Shown one piece after another: positions 1 to 10,245 of a stretch of DNA of 64,000 bases. The stretch comes from Nicotiana tabacum (Eukaryota > Streptophyta > Magnoliopsida > Solanales > Solanaceae). The notes beneath the pieces are model-generated. The model ran no database searches. It was not told the DNA's origin and saw only the letters and a program-made list of their open reading frames with translations. Each line of letters starts with the position of its first letter. Position 1 is the first letter of the stretch. The stretch covers positions 45,696,792 to 45,760,791 of the forward strand of contig NC_134090.1 in the NCBI RefSeq assembly GCF_000715075.1, written 5' to 3'. Both the position numbers and the translations under genes were made by a program.

Positions 1-328
1 TCTTCTGGGAGTGTAATCTATGGTACACCTCCACTCTAATCACGGTAAACCTGGCATAGCCAGTGTCACAGGCTTGGCATGAAAATCAAGAATAGCATAA
101 TGGGGCGACAAATAGTCCATGCCCAAGATAATATCAAAATCTACCATGCTGAGCAATAATAAATTGGCTCTAGTCTCAAAAACAACTAAGAGTAATCAAA
201 CACGACCGATACATGCAGTATACAATAAGAGAATCTCCCACAGGAGTAGACACATAAATAGGGAAACTTAAATAATCCCAAGATATGCCCAAATGCGGGG
301 CAAAATAAGAGGACACATAGGAATAAGA
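1..328 (-). pseudogene. Ty3/gypsy protease/pre-RT fragment, left part of the element interrupted by the virus
   Basis: Read on the minus strand this gives the conserved stretch after the aspartic protease of Tekay-like gypsy elements: a DFDIILGMDYLSP-like motif followed by HAKPVTLAMPGLP and LEW. The same stretch lies at about 43010-43330 in the complete copy of this window, and the two align base by base up to about 327. There the sequence changes abruptly to the pararetrovirus. The rest of pol lies beyond the left edge. The family motif normally has a DWLSP core; a Tyr replaces Trp here. The host element continues at 4480 with gag, so this is one broken gypsy copy. Interruption by stops makes it non-functional. 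Confidence 0.8.
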
Positions 329-870
329 CCATCATTGAAGAAAAGTTTCAGTCCATAAAAATCCCACAAATTGGTTACATCAGGCAAGCCATTTTCGTTG
401 CACTGGATGACATTTGTACGAAGCGCTCTTCCCTGAAACAAATTATCCAACAATCCATTGCTTAACAAAACATGTCACAAATCTGATCTAATCACCGGAT
501 CAAGATGTTCCTACCACACATCTAGGCGACAGAGAGGATTCAGGAGGTTACGATGGCCTGGAATTCCAGACGGGAAATCAAGGTCCAAGAGACGCACAAA
601 ATATTTTAGACTTCGAAGGCCCGGAAATTTTCACAAGAAAAAAGATGTTTTATTTGCAACAAGATTAGACATTTCATTAAAAACTGTCCCCAATCAAGAA
701 GATCTGTCAAACTCCTTGAAGAGATTGAAGATTACACTGGCATACATCTCGGAAAAGCGGAGGACCTTGAATCCATATTCTCTGTGGATGATGAACCTAA
801 TGAAGAAACTTTATTCTCTCTTGATATCTATGAAGATCAAGGCAATGATCACTACCAAATTTTAGAACCA
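329..870 (+). pseudogene. Pararetroviral coat-protein C-terminal region with CCHC zinc knuckle
   Basis: The first 130 bases or so give a broken coding stretch of uncertain domain. A strongly Arg/Lys-rich segment follows (about 500-640) and runs into a zinc knuckle C-X2-C-X4-H-X4-C encoded at 646-687. A basic tract next to one CCHC knuckle is the hallmark of caulimovirid coat protein, which binds the pregenomic RNA during packaging. Downstream is an acidic tail, which is also usual. At least one frame change is needed between the basic tract and the knuckle, and stops interrupt the upstream part, so this is a pseudogene. The region 632-796 is repeated at 4319-4479. Confidence 0.75.
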
Positions 871-879
871 ACGATCTAA

Positions 880-1340
880 GCCTGAGAGGAGATCAATTCT
901 CTCGTAGTCGTTCCTCAAGTACAACTCAAGGTATATTCATCCAAATGGGATAAACAAACTCAAGTTATTGCTTTCATCGACACCGGAGCTGCTTCCTTAC
1001 TCATAAATCCTGTTGTTCTCCTTGAAGATCAATGGGTGTCGCACTTTAAAGATTTTAACACTGCATCAAATGGAATCTTGACTACCACCGTCAACACCAA
1101 GCATCCGGTCACAATTGTGTTTTTTCCAGGCTGATAGGGTATGATGTACCAGGAAAGATCTTATTGTTGGATTCGACATTTATAGACAACTTAGGGATCA
1201 ACTCCAGATCAAGACTAACGGGATAGCTTTTAAAAAGAAGTTCAAACTTTATTCTAAGATTCCAAGGCTATTCCAAATCACCAATGACAATCAAATCAAA
1301 GAGATTGAGGAAAATCTCATTGAACATTCATGTGTTGAAT
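880..1340 (+). pseudogene. Pararetroviral aspartic protease region
   Basis: An aspartic-protease active-site motif, Asp-Thr-Gly-Ala (DTGA), is encoded at 979-990. It is preceded by a beta-strand-like hydrophobic stretch and followed by a Leu/Ile-rich segment, as in the single-lobe proteases of pararetroviruses that mature coat protein and Pol. A stop and a frame break lie between about 1130 and 1150, so the domain is not intact. It sits between the coat-type zinc knuckle and reverse transcriptase, the expected place. Confidence 0.75.
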
Positions 1341-1349
1341 CCCACAAGG

Positions 1350-2690
1350 ATTTCATGAAGAAAGGGAAAAGCCCATTATGGAAAAACAAAGAGTTTTTTA
1401 TCAAGCTCCCATTCAAGAAGAATGAAAACATCAATCCAACAAAAGCTAGTCATTCGGGCATAAATCCAGATCATCTTCAGCTTGCAAAGAAAGAATGTGT
1501 AGAACTGTTGGAATTTGATCTAATAGAGACGACAGATTCACAATAGGAATGTGAAGCATTTATGTCAACAAAAGATCTGAGCAGACAAGAGGAAAACTCA
1601 AGTTAGTTATTAACTACCAGCCACTTAACCTTTTCCTCCAAGATGCTAAATTCCCTATCCCAAATAAATTCACTCTTTTCTCCCATATAGCCAAGGCCTA
1701 ATAGTTTTCCAAGTTTGATTTAAAATCTGGATTTTTCAATTGGGAATCCACCCTGAAGAAAGATCCAAAACGGGATTTTTCATCCTTGATCATCACTTCC
1801 AATGGAAACTCATGCCCTTCGTGTTGAAAACTGCACCCTATTTGTTCCAAAAACCATGATAAAAATATTCCAGCCCATCCTCCATACCTCTTTAGTTTAC
1901 ATTGATGACATTGTGTTATTTAGTGATACATTGGAGAAACATGTCAAATTGCTTCGTCAATTTGAAGCATTGGTAACATAATACGAAATCATGCACTCAG
2001 CAAAATAGATGGTTCTTGCTTAAAAAGAGATTGATTTTCTCAGAATGCATTTTGTCCAAGGTGCAAATAGTCCAGGACCCCATATATGTCAGGAACTACT
2101 CAAGTTTCCAGATACTAGTCTCACAACAAAGCAAATACAACAGTTTTTGGCTGTGGTAAATTATGTAAGAGATTTCATCCTATATATCTCTACATACATT
2201 TCTCCGCTCATAGAAATGCTCAAGAAAAATGCTCTGTCATGGGGAAAGAAACAAGATAAAGCAGTCAGGGAAATAAAGGAGATATCTAAAATGTCAAGTC
2301 CCTCTACATCCCTTCAAATGGAAAGAAGATATTACAAACTGATGCTAGCAATAAATACTGGAGTGCTATTCTATTTGAAGAAAAAGATGGCCAGAGGAAA
2401 ATATGTGGATACACCAGTGGAAAGTTCAAAGATGTCGAGCAACATTATCACTCCACTTTCAAGGAAATTCTTGCAGTAAATAATGGAATCAAGAAATTCA
2501 ATTTCTTCCTTATTGACACAGAATTTCTAATAGAGATGGATATGAAGGCCTTCCCAAATATGATCCATATAAATGCAAAAATTATTCCTACTCCTCAGAT
2601 TCTCAGATAGGCTAAATGGTTCTCTCCATACAAGTTTCAAGTCAAGCACCTAAAAGGAAAGGATAATATTCTCGCAGATTTTCTATCTTG
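1350..2690 (+). pseudogene. Pararetroviral reverse transcriptase and RNase H
   Basis: Reverse transcriptase blocks are recognisable across several frames: a primer-grip-like segment before 1550, a VINYQPLN motif near 1600, a KFDLKSGF motif near 1715, and the catalytic YIDD encoded at 1898-1909. RNase H follows with a QTDAS motif near 2336 and a YTSGKF segment near 2410; this second half reads through for about 60 residues. In the virus these two activities copy pregenomic RNA into DNA and remove the RNA. Repeated stops (for example at about 1543, 1699 and 1791) and several frameshifts make the unit inactive, although the catalytic Asp pair is still spelled correctly. Confidence 0.82.
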
Positions 2691-3573
2691 ACTGGAAGAA
2701 TTCTCAAAGAGATTTTCCCCAACGAAGATGATGTCAAAACAAAAATTAATCATCATATCTTCATGTTTTCAAATGTACCAGGAACAAGCTCATTGAAACC
2801 AACAGATCATCCTCCAGAATTGTTCAACTTCATGGATCCCTTTGATCTATCAATTTTAATGGAAAGAAGAACTTATTATGAGCTCCAAGTTTTCTGACAA
2901 TATGGAGTATCCATTCTTAAGCCTTATGGATTCAACCCAGAGTATCCATTTTGCCATATATTCATAGCACAAGCCAAGGATTTTCCCCAAGAACTATTAT
3001 GGTTTTTCTAGTACTTATGCCATCAGTATTATATTTTGATAAAATTGCACCAACTCTTAAAGTATTTTTGCTATGGTTCAAACCTAGAAGATATTGGATA
3101 AAATATTTCAACGATTCCTACACAGAAAAGGTATTCATGTTCCATAGGCCAGTGAAGATTATTAATGGAAAAGTCCAGGCGCAAGCAGATGCATCATTCT
3201 GGTGAAAATTTCCCGTGTCCATTTTATCAATGGAAGAAGAATATAGAGACATATAAAGAATCCTTTTACAGCAAAATAGGTGCATCCCGAGAGAGATATG
3301 GCCAAAAGATTGGGCAAGCTGGAATTATACCAGCAATCATCCTCACTGAGAAAGAGTCCGAGAAGCAGCAAAGGAATATCAAACCCCATATGAAGTCATC
3401 CGAGAAAAGATTGCTCATGACATTTCCAGATTAAGTTTATGGATTACATCTCTCAATCCAAAAGAGAAAGAGCACAGCGAAGAAGGACCGACAAGTTCCG
3501 GGCGTTACTATACAAGGTCTTTGAAAAGATGCCTAGAGGACAACCCCAGAATCAAGGAAGGATAATTATCTAA
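2691..3573 (+). pseudogene. C-terminal part of the pararetroviral polyprotein
   Basis: Downstream of RNase H the plus strand keeps patchy coding character in shifting frames. It ends with an open stretch from an ATG at 3439 to a stop at 3571-3573 that encodes a basic tail rich in Arg, Lys and Gln. I do not recognise a named domain here. Its position fits the C-terminal region that follows RNase H in solendovirus-type polyproteins, or a small separate 3' ORF. The many stops make it a relic. Confidence 0.5.
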
Positions 3574-4100
3574 ATCCTTGCTAATCCCACCATAATCCTA
3601 CATTACCTACCAAAAACCCTAAAAAATAATCAACCCATGCCAAGACAAATTTTCACCTCTTTCCATACTATCCGGGCCCCACTTTCACTTCTTTTCACAT
3701 GCAACATCCTACTTTCACATGGCGTCACATGCTCCCTCATACATTCACATGCAATACCATGTATATTGCACCCATTTCACATGTTTTCAGGAGCCTTTTA
3801 GTTGGCTTGCCTAAAGTCTTTCACATGCCAAGAGGGACCCACTTGTAGATTAGTTTTCTATTTAAGATAGGTTTATTTTATAATATACGTTTGTCTTGTA
3901 ATAACCTTCTAGTCTTATATAAAGGAGGTCTTGTAGTAGTTGTAGGATCATCTTGTAACCTTTGTAAATCTTTTGTGATATATTACATATGAGTACTCTC
4001 TAAATTTCCCTCTTGTTCTTTCTTTCGAATGGATGGAAAGGCCGGTCCATGTATGAAAATAGAGTAAGAAACAGCTAACATTGGTTATAGTAAAAAAGTT
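3574..4100 (+). promoter_or_regulatory. Pararetroviral intergenic region and pregenomic RNA promoter
   Basis: This gene-free stretch follows the last viral stop. A TATA box (TATATAAA) lies at 3916-3923. Upstream, from about 3695 to 3825, the hexamer CACATG occurs six times, mostly as TTTCACATG or TTCACATG, like a clustered activator site. Caulimovirids drive one terminally redundant pregenomic RNA from such an intergenic promoter, so transcription would be expected to start some 25-35 bases after the TATA box. Function is inferred; no transcript can be seen in DNA alone. Confidence 0.6.
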
Positions 4101-4109
4101 TTATGAGTT

Positions 4110-4260
4110 GTGTAGCTTGGCAAGGCGTCCCTTATCAGTTGTTGAAGCCAGCCCCTTTATAGGAAAATGTTTCCGACTATAAGCAAATTAACTGTTTGTG
4201 TAGCTTGGCAAGCTATCCCTTATGGGTTATTGAAGCCAGCCCCTTTGTAGAGAAACTTTC
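4110..4260 (+). repeat. Two direct repeats, 88-bp period, in the viral leader
   Basis: A segment beginning GTGTAGCTTGGCAAG and running to AAGCCAGCCCCTTT occurs at 4110 and again at 4198 with a handful of differences. It lies downstream of the viral TATA box, so it would be in the pregenomic RNA leader. It may reflect a local duplication before or after integration. Confidence 0.7.
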
Positions 4261-4318
4261 GTATCTATGGTTTAGTGTGCTTTCTTGGAGTCTCTTCCTC
4301 TGTTTCTTGTATTGTGTT

Positions 4319-4479
4319 GACAAGAAAAATAGATGTTTTATTTGCCAAAAGATTAGACATTTCGCTAAAAACTGTCCCCAATCAAGAAGATCTGTCAAAC
4401 TCCTTGAAGAGATTGAGGATTACAATGGCATACCTATCGGAAAATAGGAGGACCTTGAATCTATATTTTCTGTAGATGA
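4319..4479 (+). pseudogene. Second copy of the viral zinc-knuckle region
   Basis: This repeats 632-796 with about 90 percent or better identity by eye. The CCHC knuckle is encoded at 4334-4375 with the same 42-base spacing, and this copy retains an open frame through the knuckle and about 25 further residues. Immediately before 4319 the sequence is leader-like, so the movement-protein and most coat-protein sequences are absent. Immediately after 4479 the gypsy gag resumes. Terminal redundancy like this is expected when a circular or concatemeric viral DNA is captured. Confidence 0.8.
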
Positions 4480-4969
4480 ACAACTCCCAGAGCATCATCC
4501 GACTCTAGACCACTGAATACATGAGGCTTATACTTATTGAACCACTCAAGCCTCTGCTGCTCATCCTCGGAAGTCGCTGCCCTGTCCTCGGGCTGATCTG
4601 GGGATACAGGCTATACAGGAATAATCTCTGGTACCTGATCAACATGCACTCACTGCTCAGTAGTGCGGGTGGCAGGAGTCTGTACTCCTCCCCTGGCCTG
4701 AGATGTGGCTGTAGTAAGGGGAAGCAACCCTGCCCGAGCCAGAGTGTTGTACATGCTCATGAACTATGCAAGAGTCTCTTGGAGAGCTGAAGTAGTAGTA
4801 GCAGTAGGCGTATCAGGTGCCTGGACTCTGGCTGGAACTACTGGTGGCACCTCGGTGGCAACTCGCACGGGTACTCTGGCTGCACCACGTGTCCTCGGCC
4901 CCGACCTCTGACGGCTCCAGTAGGGGGCGCGGGCGCCTGATCATCTCTGGTAACACGTGTCCTCACCAT
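4480..4969 (-). pseudogene. Ty3/gypsy gag N-terminal part
   Basis: The minus-strand ATG at 4967-4969 opens with MVRTRVTRDD and a Pro/Ala/Gly-Arg-rich leader typical of Solanaceae Tekay-like Gag. It continues through a Thr/Pro/Gln-rich linker into a KPHVFSGLESDDA motif at the start of the capsid-like gag domain. Frame changes and stops occur along the way. At 4480 the gag stops abruptly at the viral junction. The remaining capsid domain and the zinc knuckle are missing, because the left side of the virus resumes only at the protease region. The capture of viral DNA was therefore accompanied by loss of roughly 1 kb of gypsy sequence. Confidence 0.75.
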
Positions 4970-5155
4970 CTGTGAGAGAATAGAAGACAGAAGTTTAGAA
5001 TTATGATATCAAAAATCTCGCATGAAAAGGAAATCAAACGAAGTAGAATTTTCCTAACAGTTACATAGCCTCTCGTAGATAATACAGACGTCTCCGTATC
5101 GATCCGCCAGACTCTAATAAACCGGCTTGAGATTCATGACTCCTATGAACCTAGA

Positions 5156-5167
5156 GCTTTGATACCA
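5156..5167 (-). other. Primer binding site, initiator tRNA-Met type
   Basis: The minus strand reads TGGTATCAAAGC, one mismatch from the TGGTATCAGAGC complementary to the 3' end of initiator tRNA-Met. It lies three bases from the LTR end at 5171. It primes minus-strand DNA synthesis in gypsy elements and fixes the orientation of this copy. Confidence 0.8.
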
Positions 5168-5170
5168 GCT

Positions 5171-7881
5171 TATCATGAACCCAGTTCGCCCTCCATGAAC
5201 TATCGTGATGGCACCTAGTGCGACTAGGTAAGCCTAACAATTGCAGAGAAAGGGAAAACAACAGATAAACAAATAAAAACTGCGGAATAAACATAGTGAA
5301 GGTTTAAAGATGTCGCTCGGCATATACAATATAACTCTCAAACTGAACAACTTCCCAAAACCCGGAATCTTATGAAATCACAAGCTGTTGAATAACTACA
5401 AGTGTCTAATTCCAGAAGGTCTAAACAAACGTAAATACAGAAGGGCAAATACTATAAGAGAGAATGGAAAGGGACTCTTCGGTCTGCGGACGCGGCAGAT
5501 ATACCTCGAAGTCTCTGGAGAATCGCCTTGCCTCAAGGGTAGTAGGGCTGATTCGAAGTACATGGATCTACACATGAAAAACATGCGCAAAAAGGGTATG
5601 AGTACACCACAACAGTACTCTGTAAGTGCCAAGACTAACCTCGATCGGGTAGTGATGAGGAAAGTCAGGGCCCTACTGAGTTTATATGAAAAACAAGGTA
5701 TAACAGAATAGAATAGGACGGTATAATTAAGTGCAAGTAGTATGAAGTAACACAGGATAGTAAGAACAACAACAACTACCGTCCTGTAGTCCCCAAATGT
5801 AAATATCCCCAAATGTAATAGCAATCGGGGATCTCCCAGGATACCGTCCTGTAGTCCCCAAATGTAAATATCCAGTGGATCTCCCAAGTGCCATCTCATA
5901 GTCCAACTCATAGTGCACGGGGATCTACCGGAATCCCGATCCGTAGTCCCAAATGTAAAATACCCGGTACTGGGGAAATCTACCGGGTGCAGTCCCGTAG
6001 TTCCAATATAAAAGTGCAGGGGAATCTCCCGAAATATAAATTCGACGTCCCTAAGTAAAAAGGCAAGGGGATCTCCCGGGATACCGTCCCATAGTCCCAA
6101 AGTAAACATACAGCAGCAACATGAAGAATACTCAATTCAATTCAAATTTCATACAAAGGTAAAATAGGTATTTCTAACCTAGCATGCTGCACATAATTCA
6201 AATAAGGCAGTTTGAGCAAGTAAAGCAATTAAGTCAATTAAACATGCTTCCCTAATCTAACAGTAGGCTTAACTTGCAAGTAGTATAAACAGGAAAGGGA
6301 AACAATTAGAGATACTTAATAAAAACAGGATTTTCTAAAATTAGCATAGGTACGCACTCGCCACCTCACATACAATACATTTCAAATATCAACAATACCA
6401 AATCCTAAGGGGAGTTTCCCCCACACAAGGTTAGGCAAGCCACTTACCTCAAACCGGCTAAAAAATCAACCCAAAATCACGCTCTTGCCACGAGTACTCG
6501 ACTCTAATGGCCCAAATCTATTCAAATCAATTGTATAATATAAATATAACTTCAAGTAACTGATTTAACTAATTAATTCGAAGCTAATACACGAAATTAG
6601 GAAAATTGCCCAAAAAGCCTCCCCGACCCATGTCTCGGAATCAGTAGGAATTATAAATTCGGAATCCTCACGCTCTCACGAGTTCATATATACAGAATTT
6701 ACTCCAATCCGACCTCAAAATCTTGATCAAAACTCTAAAATTAGGCCTAAGAACCTTTCCAATTTTTATCTAAATTTTCACCCCAAATTCGAATTTAATG
6801 GATGAATTTAAGCATAGATTCGTGGAAATTAATCAAATCCGAGTAAGAATTACTTATCCAAAACGCCCAGGTGAAAATCTCTCTCAAAATTGCCAATCCC
6901 GAGCTCCCAAATCAATTTTCTAAGGTTTAGAACTAAACCCTCGTTCTGCCCCTTTTCTGAATAGTGGAATCGTATCTGCGACCCTAGGCCTGCTTCTGCC
7001 GAACTCAAGTCGCATCTGCGACATTTCATTAAAATTGTCCTTTCGCACTTGCGGCTCACCTATCACACCTGCAGTCTCGCAGGTGCGTTCGCCTTCTCGC
7101 ACCTACAGCTTCTGGAGCCTGTCCAAATCCCGATTCTGCGGTCATCCAGCCTCTTCTACGGTGCCGCACATGCAGTCCCACTCATGCAGGTGCAGTTATG
7201 ACAAGTTCAGACAATATCAATTTCTCCTAAGTCCAATTCCACTTCCGTTAAGCATCCGAAACTCACTCGAGGCCCCCGGGACCTCAACTAAACATGTCGA
7301 CCAATCCTAAAACATCATTCAAACATGTTCTAACCTTTGGAATGCTCCAGACAACATCAAAACACCTATTTAACATCGGATTCAAGCATAAAAACTCCAA
7401 AAGCTCTCAAATTATGCTTTCGATAAAAAATTCTACCGAACCTCGTCCGAATGACCTGAAATTTTGCACACACATCACATTCAACACTACGGAGCTATTC
7501 CAACTTCCCGAATTCCATTCCGACCTCAATATCAAAATCTCACTATCGAACTGGAAAATTAAAAAAGTCAACTTTCGGCATTTCAAGCCTAATTATGCTA
7601 CGGACCTCCAAAACACAATCCGAACACGCTTCAAAGCCCGAAATCACCCAATGTAGAGAACGGAATCAACGAAATTCCATTCCGATGCCATCTTTACACT
7701 GTTTCGACTACGGTCCAAATTTTAAAACTTAAACTCTCATTCAGGGACTAAGTGTCCCAAAACCCTCCAAAACTCCAAATAAATCCTCTCGGCAACTCAC
7801 AATAGCAGAAATAAATATGGGGAAAGCAGTTAATAAGGGATCGAGATGTTAAATCTTAAAACAACCGGCCGGTTCGTTACA
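5171..7881 (-). repeat. 5' LTR of the left gypsy element
   Basis: About 2.7 kb long. It aligns with the LTRs at 37084-39948 and 44383-47215 along its length, including the ends (here TATCATGAAC, a decayed TGTCACGACC, and GGTTCGTTACA at 7881). It holds no gene. At about 5775-6110 lies a degenerate minisatellite. At about 6955-7200 lies a GC-rich block with repeated CTGCGA/CTGCGG words. Several long open frames in it, including one of 237 codons on the minus strand, are LTR sequence without recognisable protein domains. The 3' LTR is outside the window, so no target duplication can be checked. Confidence 0.85.
5775..6110. repeat. Degenerate minisatellite inside the LTR
   Basis: Words such as GGGGATCTCCCGGGATACCG and TAGTCCCAAATGTAAATA recur about six times with spacing of roughly 45-65 bases. 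The related LTRs at 37.8 and 45.1 kb carry a different, shorter-unit array at the equivalent place. Confidence 0.7.
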
Positions 7882-8209
7882 CCCCGATCATTATAGGCAC
7901 CATATCACTCATGTGTAGTTGTATGGGCCGCGGGTACATGCTGGTTTTGGTTAGTGATAAAGGTGTTTCCCTCGCAGGAGGGGCGTGAACTATTTTGGTT
8001 GTAACAGGTTAGTTTTGTGGTGTTTGAACATAAAATGGTATATAGTGAGTGTGAATGGGAGGATTATATGGGTTTGTAGGGGTTACTTGAGGTTTGATCA
8101 GAGTAGTAAGGACCAAAGTTGGGGTGTTGTTAGTTTGGCGAGTAGTAGAAGGAAAATGGTTGGGGATTGAATCTAGAGAAGGAAAATGAGGTGGTTATGG
8201 GAGCATTGT
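7882..8209. other. No gene seen
   Basis: This spacer between the gypsy LTR and the Ogre-ORF1-like remnant is T/G-rich on the plus strand. I see no coding motif, LTR end or repeat in it. Confidence 0.5.
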
Positions 8210-10245
8210 CACGATCAGACCAGTTCCTGGATATGTTGAACTTATTCCCTTAAATATTCCATCTCATAGGCCATCCTAGCCACATGTTCATCATTCCTTG
8301 TATCGTCCTTCTCCCCCGATCACCCCGAGCTATCGGCTACTACTAAAGGATGTTCAGTCTGATTATCTATAACAGACATCTTCCCTTTCAGTGTTAGGTT
8401 ATAAGGTGGTTCCAGTAGTTTTGAGTTGACACAAACCAACTTTTCTTTTGGGGAAGAATAAAGTAAGAAAAGAAAATGAACAAAAGTCAGTTTCGTCATT
8501 TTATAAAAGTAACAGGTCACACAAAGCAGTTAGTTCACGTATTCAGGCAAGCATGTTTTCCTAGAGTTTGTTGGACCTCTCTTTGCCATAGGTAGGCCTA
8601 AGTCGCGAATATTTGACTAACAATCAGAGTTGGCACATTCAGATCCAAAGAAAATTTACTTTCATTTGTAATGTTTGGATTGAGATAATCGGGAGTAGAG
8701 GTTACATCATTGTTTCCAACATTCACATAATTGCATGGGCTTGAACAACTTGCCCTTAGGGAAATAAGAAAATAAGGGATAAAGATACAAAGTGGGAATA
8801 AAGGACAAATCAACCAATTTCGAGTAACCAACCCCCAAATCATTCCCTATTTCCTCCGGTTCTTCCTCTGGATCTTCTTCAAATCCCTCTCTAACGTCAT
8901 GGAACTCATATTCCACCTCTAGCTCTTCCTTAGTTCTATCTCGAATTCTATCTGGATACACTCCACTACTCGATCATCATTTTTAGCGGGTTGTAACATG
9001 TGATCAATGGACCCCGGGACCACTTGACGGTACATGGAGATAGTCACAAGATAATGTGGCAGGATCTCATGATTGATTTGCAAAGCCCCCACTATGTCCT
9101 CTAGCCAGGATATACCTTCAATGCTTGGTCGGGCTAGCTCGCCTTCTTCGCTGATCCAAATATAATATTTCAGAGTGCACTACGAGTTTTTGACCCATAA
9201 GCATTATAACCAGATCATTCCACTCTTCTTAGAGCCTTCTTATCCTTGGTATTGGGATATGTTCTTTGTACTTGTCCTCGTACAACTATGTCCTTGTCCA
9301 GAGAGGCATATCCTGGATCAATCCGAGCTATCTGAGAACCCGTAAAGGTGATAATGGGTGGGCTCCTCATGTCCTATTGTCTCAATGAAGAATTTCTGAG
9401 GAGTCCTTAGGATTGCCCGTCCGCCTAGCCATGACATCGTCTAATTGGACCATTCACGCCTTAGGTTAGTCAGCAGTTCTCGCCACTCTTCTTGTCTGTG
9501 TGGGGAGATCCAATGTCTCATCCTCTCATTGTGGCTTTGGATCACGTTTTTGATGCCCACAAAGTAGCCAATTGTGGCCTCTTCCTGAAAGAAATGCTCC
9601 GCGACCCAAATTTGAAGCAACAGGTTACACTACTTAAAGAAATCATACCCTCGTGAACATGCAGACAAAGCCCTTAAAATCTCAGCTAACACCATGGGTA
9701 CTAGAGTGGCTTGGAGGTTTCCTTGGAATGTCGCTAAAACCACGGGTAACAAGTTGATATTGATACGCCTTCTTCTTTGCAGGAATACCATCAATTCCAA
9801 CAGTGCCAAACAGAATTTTATGGGCATGAGACTCTCTAAACCTATCGAACAGTTGATCTAGTCTTACCCATCCATCCTCGATGTTTCTCAAACCTCGACT
9901 GTTTGCCAAATCTAGAGCATCAAAAAACTTATATCTGGGCAAGGTAACTAGTAGTATCAGTTTCATCCCTGTAAATGGCAGCTCCGTAAAACTGATAATT
10001 TTTACTAATGTCGGCACCAACTCACAATTAGTCAACTTGAAGACCACCTTGGCTAGGTCCCAGAACTCTTTCAGCAAGCGAGTAAGCACCTTGTCAGCTT
10101 GGATGTTTAGCAAAGTAATCAGTGCTACTAGATGTGTCTATATTTCATCTCTATGTTCTCGACGGATATTCTTCCACCACTGATTCTGCTTATCTGATGC
10201 TCCCATCAACATATTGATCTCGGGAATGTTTTGGTTGATTTCTAT
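8210..10245 (-). pseudogene. Ogre-ORF1-like (DUF7745-type) protein remnant
   Basis: Minus-strand translation gives a long homologous stretch in shifting frames. Blocks include LTRLLKEFWDLAKVVFKL (about 10080-10030), NCELVPTLVKIISFTELPF, a GLRNIEDGWVRLDQLF block, NINLLPVVLATFQGNLQATL (about 9760-9700), RALSACSRGYDFF, an LLQIWVAEHFF block near 9600, and IQSHNERMRHW near 9540. This order matches a domain very common in Solanaceae predictions and in ORF1 of Ogre/Tat elements, which I believe is catalogued as DUF7745. Its function is unknown. An acidic Glu/Asp-rich segment follows near 8960-8850, then a C-terminal part to about 8210. Stops occur throughout. No LTR was recognised on either side, so this is an isolated fragment. 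The ORF1 of the Ogre-like element at 59333 has a similar core. Confidence 0.65.

Larger units (their letters stand above)
329..4479 (+). mobile_element. Endogenous pararetrovirus (Caulimoviridae), decayed, inside a gypsy gag/pro region
   Basis: In order on the plus strand there is a coat-protein-type basic region with a CCHC zinc knuckle, an aspartic protease with DTGA, a reverse transcriptase with YIDD, RNase H, a C-terminal tail, a long intergenic promoter region with a TATA box, and a second partial copy of the zinc-knuckle region. This order and the linkage of coat-type zinc knuckle to pol fit plant pararetroviruses. The style resembles solendovirus-type endogenous copies of Solanaceae (Tobacco vein clearing virus group), an identification made from memory. 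No movement protein was recognised, and the part from leader to zinc knuckle is deleted. Many stops and frameshifts break every domain. The insert runs opposite to the surrounding gypsy element. Both edges are sharp, with gypsy protease on the left and gypsy gag on the right. Confidence 0.82.

Noticed and set aside
5396..6109. 237-codon open frame on the minus strand
   Set aside because: It lies wholly inside a gypsy LTR and across a minisatellite. It has no conserved domain, and the matching LTRs at 37 and 44 kb do not keep the frame.
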